Positions 27,090 to 35,151 of a stretch of DNA of 64,000 nt are shown piece by piece (the stretch's first letter is position 1; every line of letters begins with the position of its first letter). The DNA is taken from assembly GCF_900112645.1 (NCBI RefSeq), contig NZ_FOMO01000003.1, forward strand, positions 434,001-498,000, in the 5' to 3' direction. The notes below the pieces were generated by a model, which had not been told where the DNA came from, ran no database searches, and saw only the letters and a program-made list of their open reading frames with translations. The stretch is from Phytopseudomonas straminea. GTDB lineage: Bacteria > Pseudomonadota > Gammaproteobacteria > Pseudomonadales > Pseudomonadaceae. Position numbers and translations under genes: made by a program.

Positions 27090-27159
27090 CGATTGGTTCA
27101 AATCGCTCGCTTCGCTAACTGGGACGGGCTAAAGCCCGCCCCTTAACCAAACGTTATGT
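27084..27159 (+). other. attC recombination site 4 (76 bp)
   Basis: Left core GTATAAC (27084-27090), right core GTTATGT (27153-27159). Arms GATTGGTTCAA and TTAACCAAAC pair with one bulged C, and the centre CGGGCTAAAGCCCG is a tight hairpin. Closely similar to site 2. Confidence 0.8.
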
Positions 27160-27182
27160 GAACCAGGAGACATAGTGAAGAA

Positions 27183-27953
27183 ATGAATCTCAGCTCAAAG
27201 ACGTTGGAAAAATTGCGCGAACTTATCAATGAGGAGACTGAATACCGTTCAGGCCCAAAACTCGTGCAATTCTTCAATAATATGGGTTTTTCAGATTCGT
27301 ATGGCCAAGAGCTCCCTTCACGCTGGGTGTACACCGATCAGCGCTTAGATTTGATAAATGGGTCGCCCGAACTCGACAAGTGTATTAAGGCTGTTTTTAA
27401 TCCGGCAAATTTCATCGGGAAAATGGCTGATTTAGACGCACATATCACATCTTTCAATCAGTATCTTGCTTTTGATAAATGGAAAGTTGTCCGTAATGGT
27501 GCGGAAATCACTTTTCGAAGACTCGAAAAGATAGAGGTTGACGAACCAACACCAAAGGCAAATTCTGAAACAGAAGACGAGTTTTTAAAACGTGAATTCA
27601 CCAGCGTATCTGTTTCCAAGCTCGGGCTTGAAGGCACCGTAAGCGGAGTTCTCGAGCAAAGGATTAGAGAAATTGAGAAATGCTTCTTCGGAAAAGCATA
27701 TCTAGCCGTAATCCTAATGGCCGGGAGCACACTGGAGGGCGCGTTATTGGGTGTGGCCAACAACTACCCCAGATCATTCAATTCAGCGAAAGCCGCCCCG
27801 AAGGACGGCGCGGGCAAAGCTAAGCAGTTCCACGAGTGGACGCTTAGCGCTTTTATAGATGTTGCGCATGAACTACGCATTGTTCAACACGATACACAGA
27901 AATTTAGCCATACGCTGCGAGATTTTCGAAACTACATACATCCTTTTCAGTAA
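27183..27953 (+). CDS. Cassette 5: HEPN-motif, abortive-infection-like protein
   Basis: A 256-residue protein starting 24 bp after attC 4. The N-terminal ~100 residues contain YRSGPKLVQFFNNMGFSD and LPSRWVYTDQRLDLING, which resemble AbiJ N-terminal-type domains as I remember them. The C-terminal ~100 residues are helical, with AGSTLEGALLG, W-x-L-x-A-F-I-D-V-A and a final RDFRNYIHP; R246-x6-H253 fits the HEPN RNase motif R-x(4-6)-H. HEPN proteins in defence systems cut RNA when phage infection is sensed. Defence function is inference; it could also be a toxin of another system. Stop is directly followed by the next ATG. Confidence 0.75.
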   Translation: MNLSSKTLEKLRELINEETEYRSGPKLVQFFNNMGFSDSYGQELPSRWVYTDQRLDLINGSPELDKCIKAVFNPANFIGKMADLDAHITSFNQYLAFDKWKVVRNGAEITFRRLEKIEVDEPTPKANSETEDEFLKREFTSVSVSKLGLEGTVSGVLEQRIREIEKCFFGKAYLAVILMAGSTLEGALLGVANNYPRSFNSAKAAPKDGAGKAKQFHEWTLSAFIDVAHELRIVQHDTQKFSHTLRDFRNYIHPFQ

Positions 27954-28061
27954 ATGAGTTCTGGGTTTAGCCCAACTGAACATACAGCGAAGCTATGCCT
28001 TCAAGTTCTGAAGGCTGCCATTTATGAATTAGGAGAAAATATTGGAAAGTTACACACATAA
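27954..28061 (+). CDS. Possible 35-residue ORF directly abutting the HEPN gene
   Basis: TAA of the HEPN gene is followed at once by ATG; the frame runs 35 codons (MSSGFSPTEHTAKLCLQVLK...) to a TAA in an attC-like core. It is predicted mostly helical. The tight abutment suggests translational coupling, so it might be a partner (antitoxin or regulator), or a natural cassette tail with no function. It has no ribosome site of its own. Confidence 0.4.
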   Translation: MSSGFSPTEHTAKLCLQVLKAAIYELGENIGKLHT

Positions 28062-28062
28062 C
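28056..28062 (+). other. Remnant left core of a fifth attC
   Basis: ACATAAC resembles a left attC core, overlaps the stop of the 35-residue ORF, and is followed after seven bases by the second REP-like element. No matching right core follows, so the site seems to have been cut by the insertion. Confidence 0.3.
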
Positions 28063-28069
28063 AAAGAGG

Positions 28070-28127
28070 AAAAAGGGGATAGATTTATTTATGGCACTGT
28101 GCCGTTGGTCTAAAGTCAATCTGTCCG
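28070..28127. repeat. REP-like hairpin element, copy 2
   Basis: Contains the same 20-mer as copy 1 (AGATTTATTTATGGCACTGT at 28081-28100) and an imperfect closing arm (AATCTGTCC, 28109-28117). It sits at the right end of the cassette array, where the last attC should be. Confidence 0.65.
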
Positions 28128-28151
28128 CTTATTTAGAGATGATCGGTAATA

Positions 28152-28178
28152 AAAAACCGCGGCTTACCCGCGGTTTTT
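28152..28178. terminator. Bidirectional rho-independent terminator at the right edge of the array
   Basis: AAAAACCGCGG (28152-28162), loop CTTAC, CCGCGGTTTTT (28168-28178): a perfect 11-bp stem with A and T tracts on both sides. Confidence 0.85.
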
Positions 28179-28265
28179 CCGTTTCAGAGCATGCAAATTT
28201 TCTTCAATACGCCCGCACTGGCGCCGCTTAACGTGCCTCACTCGATCAGCAGTGAGGTAGGCGTG

Positions 28266-28856
28266 ATGATAAGTCTGTATCTGTCCATGGCGGCGTTCGC
28301 GCTGGCTGCTTCCATTTCACCCGGGCCGGTCAATCTGGTGTCGCTGAGCACGGGGGCTCGCCATGGCCTGCCGGTGGCCATGCGGCATGTCGCCGGGGCG
28401 ACGCTGGGCTTTACGTTGCTGCTGGTTCTGATTGGCCTTGGGCTGCATCAGTTGCTGGTGCTGTTGCCCTGGCTGACGACGGCGATCCAGTGGGCTGGCG
28501 TGGCCTTTCTGCTGTATCTGGCCTGGCGGTTGGCGGTCGATAACGGCGCGTTGCACAGCGCTGAAGGCGGGCCAGTTGCGTCCTTTGCTGGCGGTGCGCT
28601 GATGCAGTGGCTTAACCCCAAGGCGTGGCTGGCAGCGATTGCCGGCACGGGTGCTTTTGCCGCCGATGGCGATGCGGGGCGGGTATGGCTGTTCGCGGCG
28701 ATCTATTGCGTGGTCTGTTATTTGTCGCTGGCTTGCTGGGCTATTGCCGGGACTTGTTTGCAGCCGTACCTGCAGGCGCCGCAGCGGGTGCGGGTTTTCA
28801 ATCGGGTGCTGGCGGGGTTGCTGGTGGCTAGTGCGGGGTATCTGGTGTTGGCGTAA
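28266..28856 (+). CDS. LysE/RhtB-family amino-acid exporter
   Basis: A 196-residue inner-membrane protein with about six hydrophobic helices and the N-terminal family motif SISPGPVNL (17-25). The family exports amino acids or derivatives such as lysine, threonine or homoserine lactones; the substrate here cannot be told. The ATG at 28266 was preferred over a start 25 codons upstream because the family begins at this point (MISLYLSMAAFALAASISPGP). A convergent AraC-type gene 560 bp downstream is of the kind often paired with LysE exporters. Confidence 0.9.
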   Translation: MISLYLSMAAFALAASISPGPVNLVSLSTGARHGLPVAMRHVAGATLGFTLLLVLIGLGLHQLLVLLPWLTTAIQWAGVAFLLYLAWRLAVDNGALHSAEGGPVASFAGGALMQWLNPKAWLAAIAGTGAFAADGDAGRVWLFAAIYCVVCYLSLACWAIAGTCLQPYLQAPQRVRVFNRVLAGLLVASAGYLVLA

Positions 28857-28926
28857 GTCCGTTGGCCCGGTCACTATCTTTATGCTCATGCAGAGGCAGC
28901 TACAAGGCGGAACCGGACGTTCACCT

Positions 28927-28998
28927 GTGGAAGAGGCTGTAGCCTCGAGTTTTTATTCAGGCAAACAAAGAGCTCGGGGCTAAAGCCCCTCCCACGAG
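28927..28998. repeat. Pair of inverted REP sequences
   Basis: GAGGCTGTAGCCTCGAG (within 28927-28950) and AGCTCGGGGCTAAAGCCCC followed by TCCCACGAG (28971-28998), the same layout as the pair at 7516-7584. The rest of the 28857-29417 gap has a further palindrome at 29305 and no ORF I would call. Confidence 0.75.
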
Positions 28999-29304
28999 AT
29001 CGCGAATAGCACGGTAGGGTGTACTCGCGAAGCAGTACGCCGTTGTGGCGGTTTCAGGATCGGCATGAATTGGCGGACTGTTCGCTTCGCTCCTGAGTCT
29101 GCCCTACGAGCTGAGTGCGCAAGCAACACTGTACTCATTGTGGGAATGAGCGGGGGCCGTGACTTTTTCGCTGGCATGGCCCGCTCCCACAGGTAATCAC
29201 CAGTCAATCCTATGGGCGCCACCGGCTGCTCCCATCACTCGGCCACCAAAATCGGCGAATCTGGGCTGAAAGATTATGAGCCGGTTTTGGGAGCACCATA
29301 GAAA

Positions 29305-29390
29305 CGTAGCCCGCGGTTGAGCATAGCGATACCCAGGGCACATTCGCGCGAGTGATTCCTGGGTATCGCTGCACTCAACGCCAGGCTACG
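29305..29390. repeat. Imperfect 33-bp inverted repeat, dispersed family
   Basis: Left arm 29305-29337 and right arm 29358-29390 match at 27 of 33 positions. The arm segment TAGCGATACCCAGG recurs in the palindrome at 51993, so this is a dispersed extragenic element. Confidence 0.65.
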
Positions 29391-29417
29391 GGGTTGGGTC
29401 AGGCTACGGGCTGGTCA

Positions 29418-30236
29418 CTAGCCGCGATACTGGCCGGGCGTGGCGGCGAGGAGTTGTTTGAAGGTGCGCTGGAAGTGCGCCTGGTCGGCGAAGCCGGCTT
29501 CCTGGGCAACTTCGGCCAGGCCTGCGCCGCTTTTCAGGCGGGCGTGGGCGAACTGAATGCGGCGGTTGAGCAGGTAGGCGTGGGGCGTCAGGCCGTAGCG
29601 CTGTTTGAAGCCGCGGATCAATTGCGACGGCGACAGTTGCGCCGCTTCGCACAGGGTATCGAGGCGCAGCGGCTCGCCGCAGTGCTGCTCGATCAACTCG
29701 GCGGCGATTTCCAGGCGCGGGTTCAGGCTGTCGTCACGCTCGCCCTCGAGCACCAGCCGCTGCAGCGCCAGGCCGAAGAATGCCTCGGCCTCGGCGCGCT
29801 TGTCGGCTGTGCTGGCCGATGGATCGAGCAGGCTGCGCCGCAATGCCAGCAGGCCCTGATACAGCTCGGCATCGTCGCTGGCGATATCGGCGAAGCGCTG
29901 GAACGCGGGTGCGTCGGTAAAGCCCCGGGTGTGCTGCAGCTTGCCCAGCCACTGCGGGTCGACGTAGCACATCAGGTACGACCAGGGCTGGCCGTCGATG
30001 GGGTTGCAGGCGTGCACGTCGCCGGGGTTCATCAGCACCACGGTGCCCTGGCTGACCTGGCGATCCACCTCGCGGTTGCTGTAGGTGCTTTGGCCGCTCG
30101 TGATCGCGCCGATGGAAAAGAGCGCGTGGCTGTGCCGCCCGTAGCAGACCTGGCGGCCATCTTCGATGGAGCGCAGCTCGATAAAGGGCAGGGCGGCGTC
30201 GCGCCAGAACTGGGGGCAAGCGGGGCGAGCGTCCAT
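29418..30236 (-). CDS. AraC-family transcriptional regulator
   Basis: A 272-residue regulator with an N-terminal cupin-type sensing domain (about residues 10-130, with GRHSHALFSIGAIT and MNPGDVHACNP as the metal or ligand-binding cupin motifs) and a C-terminal AraC helix-turn-helix pair (about 170-270, ending AHFQRTFKQLLAATPGQYR). The ATG at 30236 lies 11 bp after the BatD gene's stop. Such regulators frequently control a nearby LysE exporter; the exporter at 28266 is the likely target. It is on the same strand as and directly after the bat operon, so some read-through is possible. Confidence 0.88.
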   Translation of the reverse strand: MDARPACPQFWRDAALPFIELRSIEDGRQVCYGRHSHALFSIGAITSGQSTYSNREVDRQVSQGTVVLMNPGDVHACNPIDGQPWSYLMCYVDPQWLGKLQHTRGFTDAPAFQRFADIASDDAELYQGLLALRRSLLDPSASTADKRAEAEAFFGLALQRLVLEGERDDSLNPRLEIAAELIEQHCGEPLRLDTLCEAAQLSPSQLIRGFKQRYGLTPHAYLLNRRIQFAHARLKSGAGLAEVAQEAGFADQAHFQRTFKQLLAATPGQYRG

Positions 30237-30247
30237 GCAGTCTCCGT

Positions 30248-31888
30248 TCAGCGCGGGTAGAGCGGCGGCAGCTGGCCGCTGTCCTGGCCATTGTCCTGGG
30301 TTTTTTCCGCCGCTGGCAGTTCGCCGATTGCCTGCCACAGCTGTTTGCCTTGCCAATGCTGGCCGGCTTCGCTGTACAGCGCGCCGTTGAGACCGTCCAG
30401 TGCTTCGGAAAGCGGCGCGAAGCGGGCGGCCATGTCGGCCAGGGTTTCTGGTTGCTGGCGCGCCCAGGCGTCGAGGGCCTGGCGGGTGGCCTGGCTGTCG
30501 TTGGCCAGGCAGGCGCGCTTGAGGTCGTCGAGCAGGGTGCGCGGGCTGGGCCCAACTTGGGCGCTGCGTTGCACGGCCGGCTGGCTGCGTGCGTGCCACC
30601 AGAGGCCTAAGCCGAGCAGGGTGGTCAGCGCCAGCAGCACGGTGCTCAGCTGCCAGGGCCACAGCAATACGTCGCCGGCGGCGCCCTCGCGCGGGCGGGT
30701 TTCCACCGGCTGCTCGACGCTCAGTGCCGGGTCGGCGGCCACTTTCAGGGTGCGCGCCGGCAAACTGCTGTGCTCCAGGCGATCCTCGTGGGTGTTCCAC
30801 CACACCACGTCCACGGCCGGCAGCTCCAGGGTGTCGGCCTTGCTGGCGACCAGCGCCTCGCGCTCTTCACGGCTGCCGATCACGCCGCGCTCGCTGCTTT
30901 CGTTGGTCAGCTGCGGCTGATCGGGGTAACGGCGCAAGCCTTCCACCTCGGTGGCCGGCAGCGGCGGCAGCTGGGCGCTGGACAGCCCGTCGGCCTTGAG
31001 CATCAGGCTGCGGGTCAGCGAATCACCGACCTTGATCTCACCCGGCTCCGGGCTCCAGGCCTCGGCCAGGCTCAGGGCTCGGGCCGGCAGCCAGGGAGCA
31101 TCGGCCGGGTAGTCGGCGGGCTTGGCCTTGACCGTCAGCGGGATCTCCGGGGAGCGCACGCGAGTGACCTTGCCCGGGCGTGGGCCGAACGGCGTGTAGC
31201 CGTTGCGGCTGCTGCGGTCGGCCAGGGTGGCGCTGAACACCTGGCTGGGGATGGTCAGCTGGCCGCTCTTCTGCGGGAAGATGGCGTAGCGCAGCTCGAT
31301 CACTCCGTGGCGCACGCCGCCGATATCCTGCTCGTAGGTGCGCGGCTCGCCCAGGGATTCGACCCGCGCATCGGGGATTTCCAGCTGTGTGAGGCTGCTG
31401 TCGTCGTACAGCGACACCGAGTGGTAGATGCGCAGGGTCAGTACGCTCTGCGCCTGCACGTAGACGCTCTCGTGATCCAGGCTGGCGTCGATGAAGATCG
31501 GCGCCATCTGCTCGTCGCTGTTCTGGCTGGTGGCCTCTACCACATGCAGGCTGACCGGCTGGCTCTGGGCGTCGCCCAGGCGCAGCGGCGGAATCACCAC
31601 GAAGCCGCTGTGGCGCGGTTTGAGCGTGACGATCCAGCGGGTGCTGGCGCGCGCCTGGCCTTCCAGGCTGGTCAGGCGATTGACCTGGCGGGTGCCGAGC
31701 ACCTCGAACAGCTCGTTTAGCGGGGTCAGGTCGGGTTTGCCGAATTCGGTGGCGTCCGTCGATTCGAGGGTCAGGTCGAGGCTTTCGCCCAGGTTCAGCC
31801 GGCTGCGGTCGACGCTGGCGGTAAACTCCTGCGCGCTGGCCTGCCATGCCAGCAAACAGAAGAGCAGGGTGCAGAGCAGACGGGTCAT
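30248..31888 (-). CDS. BatD family protein
   Basis: A 546-residue protein with a signal peptide (1-19, AWQASA before QEF), a long periplasmic region of beta-sandwich repeats (DUF with LNLGESLDLTLES start) and one membrane helix at about 410-435 (LSTVLLALTTLLGLGLWWHAR), then a ~100-residue cytoplasmic tail. BatD belongs to Bacteroides-aerotolerance-type operons with MoxR and VWA proteins, whose biochemical job is still unclear (stress tolerance, periplasmic protein quality). Its start overlaps the upstream gene by 4 bp. Confidence 0.88.
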   Translation of the reverse strand: MTRLLCTLLFCLLAWQASAQEFTASVDRSRLNLGESLDLTLESTDATEFGKPDLTPLNELFEVLGTRQVNRLTSLEGQARASTRWIVTLKPRHSGFVVIPPLRLGDAQSQPVSLHVVEATSQNSDEQMAPIFIDASLDHESVYVQAQSVLTLRIYHSVSLYDDSSLTQLEIPDARVESLGEPRTYEQDIGGVRHGVIELRYAIFPQKSGQLTIPSQVFSATLADRSSRNGYTPFGPRPGKVTRVRSPEIPLTVKAKPADYPADAPWLPARALSLAEAWSPEPGEIKVGDSLTRSLMLKADGLSSAQLPPLPATEVEGLRRYPDQPQLTNESSERGVIGSREEREALVASKADTLELPAVDVVWWNTHEDRLEHSSLPARTLKVAADPALSVEQPVETRPREGAAGDVLLWPWQLSTVLLALTTLLGLGLWWHARSQPAVQRSAQVGPSPRTLLDDLKRACLANDSQATRQALDAWARQQPETLADMAARFAPLSEALDGLNGALYSEAGQHWQGKQLWQAIGELPAAEKTQDNGQDSGQLPPLYPR

Positions 31889-33636
31889 CGGGCTTGTTCC
31901 TGACGCTGTTGCTGTTCGTACCAGAATTTGCGGCGCAGCAATTCGCCCGGATCATCGGGAATCTGCCGCAGCCATTGTTCCAGAGCCTGACGCCGCTCGC
32001 CATCGAGCGGTGTATCGGCTTCGGGCGCCGCTTTCTCAGGTGGCGCGCTTTGCGCTGGCTCGGCCTTGTCTGAAGGTTCACCTTCGCCGGTCGGGTTCGG
32101 CTGTGGCTGCTCCTGGGCAGGCGGCTGCTGGTCCTGGGCGGTCGAGGGCTTGCCCTGGCTTCTCTGCTGGTCTTCATTGGAGCTTGAGGATGATTGGCCT
32201 TGGGGCTGCTGCTCGTCCGGCTTGTCTTCGGGCTGCTGATCTTCGCCTTCGTCCCGCTGCTCGGCCTGCTGTTGGCGCTGGCGCAGCAGTTCCTCGACCA
32301 GGGCCTTGTTCTTGGCCGCCTGCTGCAGTTGCGGATCGATTTCCAGGGCGCGGTCGTAGGCGTCGATGGCCGCTTCCAGCTCGTTGCTGCGCGCCAGGGC
32401 GTTGCCGCGGTTATAGAGCGATGGCGCGCTGTCGTCCTTGGCGAATTGTTCGGCCGCCGCCGCGTAATCGCCAGCCTGATAGAGCGCCATGCCACGCCAG
32501 TGCGGATTCTCGAAACGCTCGGCGGCCTCCTTGGGGCGCCCGGCTTCGAGCAGGCGCTGGCCCTGCTGGTCGGCGCGCAGCCAGAGGTCGTCGAAGCTCA
32601 TGGCCATGCCGGTTTGCGGGGTACCGAGCAACAGTAGCGGCAGGCACAGCAGCCAGCCACGGCGGCCCGCGCAGGCGGCCAGCAGCAACAGCGGCAATAG
32701 CAGCCAGTAACCCTGGTCGGCCCAGCTGCGCAGCTGGGTCTTGTGGCCGTTGTCGCGTAGCGCTTTGGGGCCATCGAGCAGGCCCAGGCTGCGCAGGTCG
32801 CGGTCATCGAGGCTGACGCTGCGGTATTGGGCGCCGGTATCCCGGGCGAACTGCCGCAACCCGCTGACATCCAGGCGCGGTATGAGGATGGCGCCTTGCT
32901 CGTCCTTCATGAAGGTGCCGTCTTCCTGCACGATCGGCGCGCCTTCGCTGCTGCCCACGCCGAGGATGCGCAAGCGCGTGCCGCGACTGCCGAGCAGTTT
33001 GGCGATGGCGCTGAATTCGCCTTCGTCCAGGCCGCTGGTGATCAGCAGCAGGCGGCCCTGGCCCTGGGCGCCGTTCTTGAGCAGCTCTAGCGCCCTTGCC
33101 ACCGCCAGGTCGGCGCGCTTGCCGGGCTCGGGCATGATCGACGGTTTGAGGGCTTCGAGCAGGTTGCGGCTGGTGCCCAGGTCATCGGACAGCGGCACCA
33201 GGGTGTGGGCGCTGCCGGCGTACACCACGATGGCGGTCTGCGCGTCACCGCGCGCCTTCAGCAGGTCGAGCAACTTGCGACGGGCCTGGGCCAGGCGGTT
33301 GGGCGAGGCGTCGCCGGCGAGCATCTGCGGGGTCAGCTCGAGCATCACCACCAGCGGGTCGGCCGGCTTGGCATCGTTCTGTTCGATGCGCTGCCAACTC
33401 GGGCCGACCAGCGCCAGGGTGGTCAGCAGCCAGGCCAGTGCCAGAATGATCAGCGGCAGGCGGCTGCGCCGGCCGCGGCCGCCGCGCAGCAGGGCAGCGT
33501 GAAAGGCCGGCGGCAACAGGGTCTGCCAGCGGCCGCTGCGGGTTTCCCGGTGCGCCAGCAACCACAGCAGCCAGGCCAGCACGGGCAACGCCAGCAGCCA
33601 CCAGGGGCGCAGCAGGTGGGGCAGATAGTCGCTCAT
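31885..33636 (-). CDS. VWA + TPR membrane protein (BatB/BatC fusion)
   Basis: A 583-residue protein starting MSDYLPHLLRPWW at 33636 (ATG overlapping the BatA stop). Two N-terminal helices (about 8-25 and 55-75), a VWA domain (about 85-290), a further helix (about 315-345), tetratricopeptide repeats (about 360-470; YNRGNALARSNELEAAIDAYDRALEIDP is a classic unit) and a low-complexity tail rich in Q, P, E and S (about 480-545). The VWA metal site DxSxS is not conserved (MLELTPQML at that position), unlike BatA, so it may be a scaffold. It is part of the MoxR/Bat operon. Confidence 0.85.
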   Translation of the reverse strand: MSDYLPHLLRPWWLLALPVLAWLLWLLAHRETRSGRWQTLLPPAFHAALLRGGRGRRSRLPLIILALAWLLTTLALVGPSWQRIEQNDAKPADPLVVMLELTPQMLAGDASPNRLAQARRKLLDLLKARGDAQTAIVVYAGSAHTLVPLSDDLGTSRNLLEALKPSIMPEPGKRADLAVARALELLKNGAQGQGRLLLITSGLDEGEFSAIAKLLGSRGTRLRILGVGSSEGAPIVQEDGTFMKDEQGAILIPRLDVSGLRQFARDTGAQYRSVSLDDRDLRSLGLLDGPKALRDNGHKTQLRSWADQGYWLLLPLLLLAACAGRRGWLLCLPLLLLGTPQTGMAMSFDDLWLRADQQGQRLLEAGRPKEAAERFENPHWRGMALYQAGDYAAAAEQFAKDDSAPSLYNRGNALARSNELEAAIDAYDRALEIDPQLQQAAKNKALVEELLRQRQQQAEQRDEGEDQQPEDKPDEQQPQGQSSSSSNEDQQRSQGKPSTAQDQQPPAQEQPQPNPTGEGEPSDKAEPAQSAPPEKAAPEADTPLDGERRQALEQWLRQIPDDPGELLRRKFWYEQQQRQEQAR

Positions 33637-34664
33637 GGTGCCTTGCGCCCCACACGTTGTGCGGCGCTCAAGGCCTGCTGACGCAGTTGCGGCCACAGGC
33701 TGCGGGCCAGCAGCAGCAGGCTCAGCAGCAACGCGGCGGCCAGCGGCCAGGCGTACAGCGCCTGGGCCGGGCGCGCCAGGGTCGGTTGCTGGGCCACCGG
33801 CTCCAGGCGGTCGAGGGTCGCTTCGATGTGCTGCAGCTCGCGCTGATCACGGGCGCGGAAGTATTCACCGCCGGTCAGTTCAGCGATGGCGCGCAGGCTC
33901 GGCTCGTCCAGGTCCAGGCTCGGGTTCATGCCGAAGGCAGCGAAGTTGCCACCCTGCTGCGGGTCGGAGCCGATGCCGATTGGGTAGATGGTCACGCCTT
34001 CCTCGGCGGCCAGGCGGGCGGCGGTCATCGGTTCGATCTGCCCGCCATTGTTGGCGCCATCGGTGATCAGCACCAGCACGCGGCTGTCGGCCGGGCGTTG
34101 GCGCAGGCGCTTGACCGCCAGGCCGATGGCGTCGCCGAGGGCGGTGTTCTGCCCAGCGATGCCGATCGCCGCCTCGTCGAGCCAGGTGCGCACGGTCTGC
34201 CGGTCGAAGGTCAGCGGCGCCTGCAGGTACGCCTGGCTGCCGAACAGGATCAAGCCGACGCGGTCGCCGGTGCGGCCGTCGATGAACTCGCCGATCAGCT
34301 GCTTGACCAGCGTCAGGCGGCTGACGTCCTCTTCGCCCAGGCGCATGTCGGCGTAATCCATGGAGCCGGACACGTCCACGGCGATCAGCAGGTCGCGGCC
34401 ACTGGCCGGCAGTGGCAAGGGTTCGCCGACCCATTCCGGACGGGCCGCAGCGATCAGCAGCAGCAACCAGAGCAGGGCGAAGTGCACCTGTTTCTTCCAG
34501 GGCGGCAGCTGCAGGCGGGCGCGGCGCCCGGATAGGTTTTCCAGTTCGCCAAGAAAACTCACCTGCAGCGCCGCTTCGCCGCTGTCGGCGGCCGGCAGCC
34601 ACAGGCGCAGCAGCCAGGGCAGCGGCGCGAGCAGGAAGATCCACGGCCAGGCGAACTCAAACAT
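33633..34664 (-). CDS. VWA domain membrane protein (BatA)
   Basis: A 343-residue protein with helices at about 5-22, 58-76 and 308-330, and a von Willebrand A domain between. The metal-ion-dependent adhesion site is intact: DVSGSM (D97, S99, S101), later T and D residues in LITDGANNGG. VWA proteins with MIDAS bind partners through a metal, here probably regulated by the MoxR ATPase. It overlaps neighbours by 8 bp and 4 bp. Confidence 0.9.
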   Translation of the reverse strand: MFEFAWPWIFLLAPLPWLLRLWLPAADSGEAALQVSFLGELENLSGRRARLQLPPWKKQVHFALLWLLLLIAAARPEWVGEPLPLPASGRDLLIAVDVSGSMDYADMRLGEEDVSRLTLVKQLIGEFIDGRTGDRVGLILFGSQAYLQAPLTFDRQTVRTWLDEAAIGIAGQNTALGDAIGLAVKRLRQRPADSRVLVLITDGANNGGQIEPMTAARLAAEEGVTIYPIGIGSDPQQGGNFAAFGMNPSLDLDEPSLRAIAELTGGEYFRARDQRELQHIEATLDRLEPVAQQPTLARPAQALYAWPLAAALLLSLLLLARSLWPQLRQQALSAAQRVGRKAP

Positions 34665-35151
34665 GCTTGCGGATCCAGGTGGCGACCGCCTGGTGCAGGC
34701 CTTCGATGGCCTTGTCGTCCAGGGTGCAATGCGGCTTGTAGGCGCCCTCGACGAGGATCATCCAGCGCGTCAGGCCGGCGGCGGGGCAGCGGTTGTCGAG
34801 AAACGCCAGCCAGGCGCGGCTGCTCAGGGTATGGCTGTGGCTGTCCGGGTAGCGCTCGCGGCACAGACGCTTGAGCAGCCCGTTGAGCTGTTGCAGCCAG
34901 GGGCCGGCAGGGGCGCCGTCATAGGGTTTGCTCAGGCGTTGCAGTTCCTGCAGGGCTGCCTCACGCATGGGATCCAGGGGTTGTTCGGCAGCCTGCTTGC
35001 GGCGTGGCCGCGGCAACCGCGGCGTCAGACGCCAGGCGCCCCACAGCAGCAGCGGGAGCAGGGCGGCGAGCAGCCACCAGCCGGGCGCCGGTGGCCACCA
35101 ACTGATGGCGGCCGGGGCGATCAGCGGTTCGAGCTGGTCCAGCGGGTTCAT
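34657..35151 (-). CDS. DUF4381 domain protein
   Basis: A 164-residue protein with one membrane helix (about 23-42, WWLLAALLPLLLWGAWRL) and a cytoplasmic alpha-helical part. DUF4381 is the usual small member between the DUF58 and BatA genes in MoxR operons. Overlaps BatA by 8 bp and DUF58 by 4 bp. Function unknown; probably part of the same membrane complex. Confidence 0.85.
   Translation of the reverse strand: MNPLDQLEPLIAPAAISWWPPAPGWWLLAALLPLLLWGAWRLTPRLPRPRRKQAAEQPLDPMREAALQELQRLSKPYDGAPAGPWLQQLNGLLKRLCRERYPDSHSHTLSSRAWLAFLDNRCPAAGLTRWMILVEGAYKPHCTLDDKAIEGLHQAVATWIRKHV

Larger units (their letters stand above)
25688..28127 (+). mobile_element. Orphan integron gene-cassette array (CALIN-like)
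   Basis: Five to six small plus-strand ORFs, AT-richer than the flanking chromosome, each followed within a few bases by an attC-like site (25958-26044, 26346-26422, 26583-26659, 27084-27159, plus a remnant at 28056). ORF starts come 8 to 23 bases after the preceding attC, the compact packing of cassettes. No integrase gene (tyrosine recombinase) and no convincing attI are in the window. Clusters of attC lacking an integrase are known as CALINs. Chromosomal integrons with related attC are known from several Pseudomonas lineages. Confidence 0.8.

Noticed and set aside
25958..27159. Regularly spaced hairpins at 26 to 27 kb considered as a CRISPR array
   Set aside because: Spacing follows ORFs of different length (hundreds of bases), the repeats are 76-87 bp with core motifs of attC, and there are no short unique spacers or cas genes.
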